A stretch of DNA of 64,000 bases from Elysia marginata (taxonomy: Eukaryota > Mollusca > Gastropoda > Plakobranchidae), in the NCBI GenBank assembly GCA_019649035.1, contig BMAT01007760.1, positions 6,704 to 70,703 on the forward strand. The letters are read 5' to 3'. Each line of letters opens with the position of its first letter. The first letter of the stretch is position 1. This document shows positions 61,437 through 64,000 of the stretch, one piece after another. Position numbers and translations under genes: made by a program. Below the pieces are notes generated by a model that had not been told where the DNA came from, searched no databases, and was given only the letters and a program-made list of their open reading frames with translations.

Positions 61437-64000
61437 CTGGGCATAGAGAAGAAAAAGTATTTCTTTTACTTTACACTAAATCAAATGTGACTAGCCTTTT
61501 CGCTCAGGGAAGATATTTAAAAAGTATCAAGTCCGACCCAGATGTTCAATACTTCACAGAAAGCAAATTTAAATTTCAACCACCCAAGATTCAAATCATC
61601 AAAATATATATTTTTTTTTTAAATTAACTTATAATTTGAATACAATGTATAGCCAAATAATGCAAGTATTCAAATTATTCAGATAAAATTATTTGGATCC
61701 CACTGTACATCAATTGCAGACTCAAAGTACTTGAACATAGGAAGCGGAGATGTGTTTAGTTTCTGGGCATTGGCCTTTTACTAAGACCATCTTGACTTGA
61801 AGCTAGTTTAGCTTTCAATAACTAGAAACAGAGCAAGCTCAGTGGGGCTTAATGTAGATAAGGCTGTGACAAGAGGTCCTTTTGCCTAAAATATAACTTT
61901 GTCTGCAGGAAAGTTTTACTGCCAACATAATATACGCTTGTGTCTTTTTTTCGATTTTTTTTTTCGTTGTAATATAATCAACTTAACAATTCTAAAGCCA
62001 AAGCTTTATTTAGCAAGGGGTCCAAAAAAATTCAAATTGTTCAAATTTTTGCTTTTTTGATTTCATTTGATAGAATTAACTTTTCTGTACAAAAAACTTT
62101 TTAAAGTATCAAAATCCCTTCATAAATAAAAAAGTTATGTCCATTTTACTGACGCGAAACCTAGGAAATTTTTAGGACAATCATTTACAAAGAGATAGAG
62201 CAAAAAATGAGCAAGACGGCGGTACACGTTAGGTCAGAAAATGAAGGTTAAAAATTCATAACTTTTTTTATTTTCAAAGCTTTGGTACAAAACTTGGGGA
62301 TTTTATAGATTTTAGGGTGGGGATTTCGAAAAAATGATTGAAATTTGTCTGTCTTAATTACTTACTGGAGTACATGATGTAATAATATGTAACTTACGCA
62401 CATATCGGTGTATAATTAAATAACAAGGCATATCTCCATCATTTTTCAAGCTATGAACTTGAAATTTTGTAGGTAAATCTTTCTTGGAGTGAAGATTTTA
62501 AAAATATTGCATATAAAATGTTGAGAGGGATGGTTTGTTTTACAAAAACTGTCCTCTGATTGCATAATATTTCAAAGATAAAAGGGAAACACGCCACAGT
62601 TCAGCCATTAATTCAGCTGCTAGAAACAATAAGTGATTGGGTAGATAAAAGGATGAGGATTCTGAAGTTATCATAAAAAAACTGTCTCTAGAGGAGAGTG
62701 TCATGATGTCATTTAACATTATGTAATGCAAATCTTATCATGTTATGTAACCAAGCTGTTTGTCACTGCGAAAAGAAGAAAAAAGCAATGACCTTTTCTC
62801 CCTTGCTTTTAGAGGCAAAATGGTTGAAATTCAAGGATGAATCTTTTTGTCACAACCTCAACGTTTCCTTTATGTTTTTGTAGATTATTATGTACATTTT
62901 CTAATATCTCCATGTCACAGACACCATTATGCAACATAACACAATAAAGACAACCAGTTGTTACCCACGTTTCAATAACAATGTATTAAGAATCCTACAT
63001 TTGGTTTAAATATTTTTTGCCAAGCTTTTAAATGAAAAAGATTCCTTTTTCCTTTCACGTATTAAATGTTTTACTTACAATCAGCAACTAGCTATATCAA
63101 GAGTTCAAGCCTCATCATACCTCTGATATGAATTGATTAAGAAAGACAAATTGGGGTGGGGGGCTATTTTTTTTATTTTGATTTTCTATGTGTATTTCCA
63201 GGCTTATCAGTAAATAAATTCTGTTCTTCAGTTTTAATTTATTCCAAATGCATTAAATAGACTGGTGGTTTAAATCAATAATTGCCGCCATTCATGTTTT
63301 TTAGTTTAAAAAGTACAGAAATAGATCTAGTAATGGAAAACATCCATTTGCGTAGATCTAGACTTAAGCTCCAAGACATTGTAATAATGCCAACTAAAGA
63401 GAAGAAAACGTAACATTTCATAAGAGAGAAAGACGGAAAAGCGTTGATTTTCTTTAATTATATATTTACTTTAGGTCGGGCATAAAATGATGAAGAAATG
63501 CGCTTTGCTTTGGGCCTAAATTATTGTCGAGAAAAACTAGATCTATCCATCACAGCAAATTCCCAGTTGCGTTAGGCAGATCGAGCAACCTTGATGACAA
63601 ATACTGTAAAGAAAAAGTTTTCTTCAAAATAGCCACATCTTTCTTTGAGACAAATTAAAATAAGCTTTAGATATGTGAACAATTCTTGAGTTTTTATCTT
63701 TTCCAGTTCCGATAACAATATGCGGTGAGCAGAAAATGCGCAATTCATCAGGCTTAGAATTTATCAGTACCTTACTGAGGTACATGAAGTGCGATCGGAC
63801 GAACTTGACCCCTGAACACTCGCGAGAGTTCACGTCAATATTCTCTAATGTGACCAATGAAAAAGCGGTATTACTGCAGCACACCCCCATCTCGTGATAA
63901 CCGGCGTCCTTCACCTGCCTACTCGAGTGGCCAAGGGGCTTAACTCCTGGGCGCCGATTCCCTAGACCTAGAGTCGGGATTTGCCTATCGCATTTTACAG
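61437..64000. other. Upstream intron or 5' region of RNF111, no exon recognised
   Basis: No exon with a convincing splice context and RNF111-like sequence was found. A TA-flanked MITE-like end (TTTGGATCCCACTG followed by TA) lies near 61692-61707. The stretch 62000-62520 is AT-rich and looks like the inside of a repeat, but its ends were not found. The last kilobase contains TCTAGA-type words like those at the IFT57/TTC12 start region, which could mean that the RNF111 promoter is near. That is a weak inference. Confidence 0.4.

Noticed and set aside
62000-62520. AT-rich block resembling the inside of a MITE
   Set aside because: No inverted ends, target duplications or second copy could be found by eye, so it is not called as an element.
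63624-63914. 96-codon open stretch on the minus strand as a possible first RNF111 exon
   Set aside because: No resemblance to the Arkadia N-terminus and no clear donor that would lead in phase to exon 61436.

Overview
This is a stretch of animal nuclear DNA, most likely from a mollusc and probably a gastropod. It is AT-rich, with compact exons in long introns bounded by GT-AG sites, tRNA-derived SINEs, TA-flanked MITEs, and many copies of the words TCTAGA and AGATCT, which I associate with gastropod genomes. The organism call is an inference from style and protein similarity, not a database match. There is no CRISPR, operon or other prokaryotic signature. Three runs of N (24129-24764, 40566-40592, 53864-53882) are assembly gaps.

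Four protein-coding genes can be supported, and for three of them almost every splice junction can be read with matching phase. (1) 3555-7435, plus strand: the 3' end of a gene I do not recognise, built from two copies of a two-exon module. (2) 11947-21441, minus strand: a complete 10-exon IFT57 (intraflagellar transport, IFT-B), 419 residues. (3) 22324-40281, plus strand: a complete 19-exon TTC12 (TPR plus armadillo-like repeats, axonemal dynein arm assembly), 786 residues. (4) 47708-61436, minus strand: the last 11 exons of RNF111/Arkadia, a RING-H2 ubiquitin ligase of TGF-beta/BMP signalling, 862 residues so far; the N-terminal exon or exons are not recognised.

IFT57 and TTC12 are head to head, with start codons 882 bases apart, and both serve cilia. 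The simplest reading is a shared or paired promoter region; it is rich in TCTAGA/AGATCT words. A TIR-bounded 1.13-kb element in TTC12 intron 1 carries a perfect RFX X-box. TTC12 and RNF111 converge near 41-47 kb, and the unknown gene and IFT57 converge near 8-11 kb.

The rest is intron and intergenic DNA with simple repeats, at least three tRNA-derived SINE families, a truncated LINE end, pogo/Tigger-like MITEs, a retroposon with a clean 11-base target duplication, two strong isolated hairpins and a decayed copy of a TTC12 exon. No retrovirus-like or other capsid-bearing element was recognised. I see no radically new system; the best leads are the ciliary gene pair with its X-box element, the unrecognised two-module gene, the two hairpins and the 44-base palindrome array.
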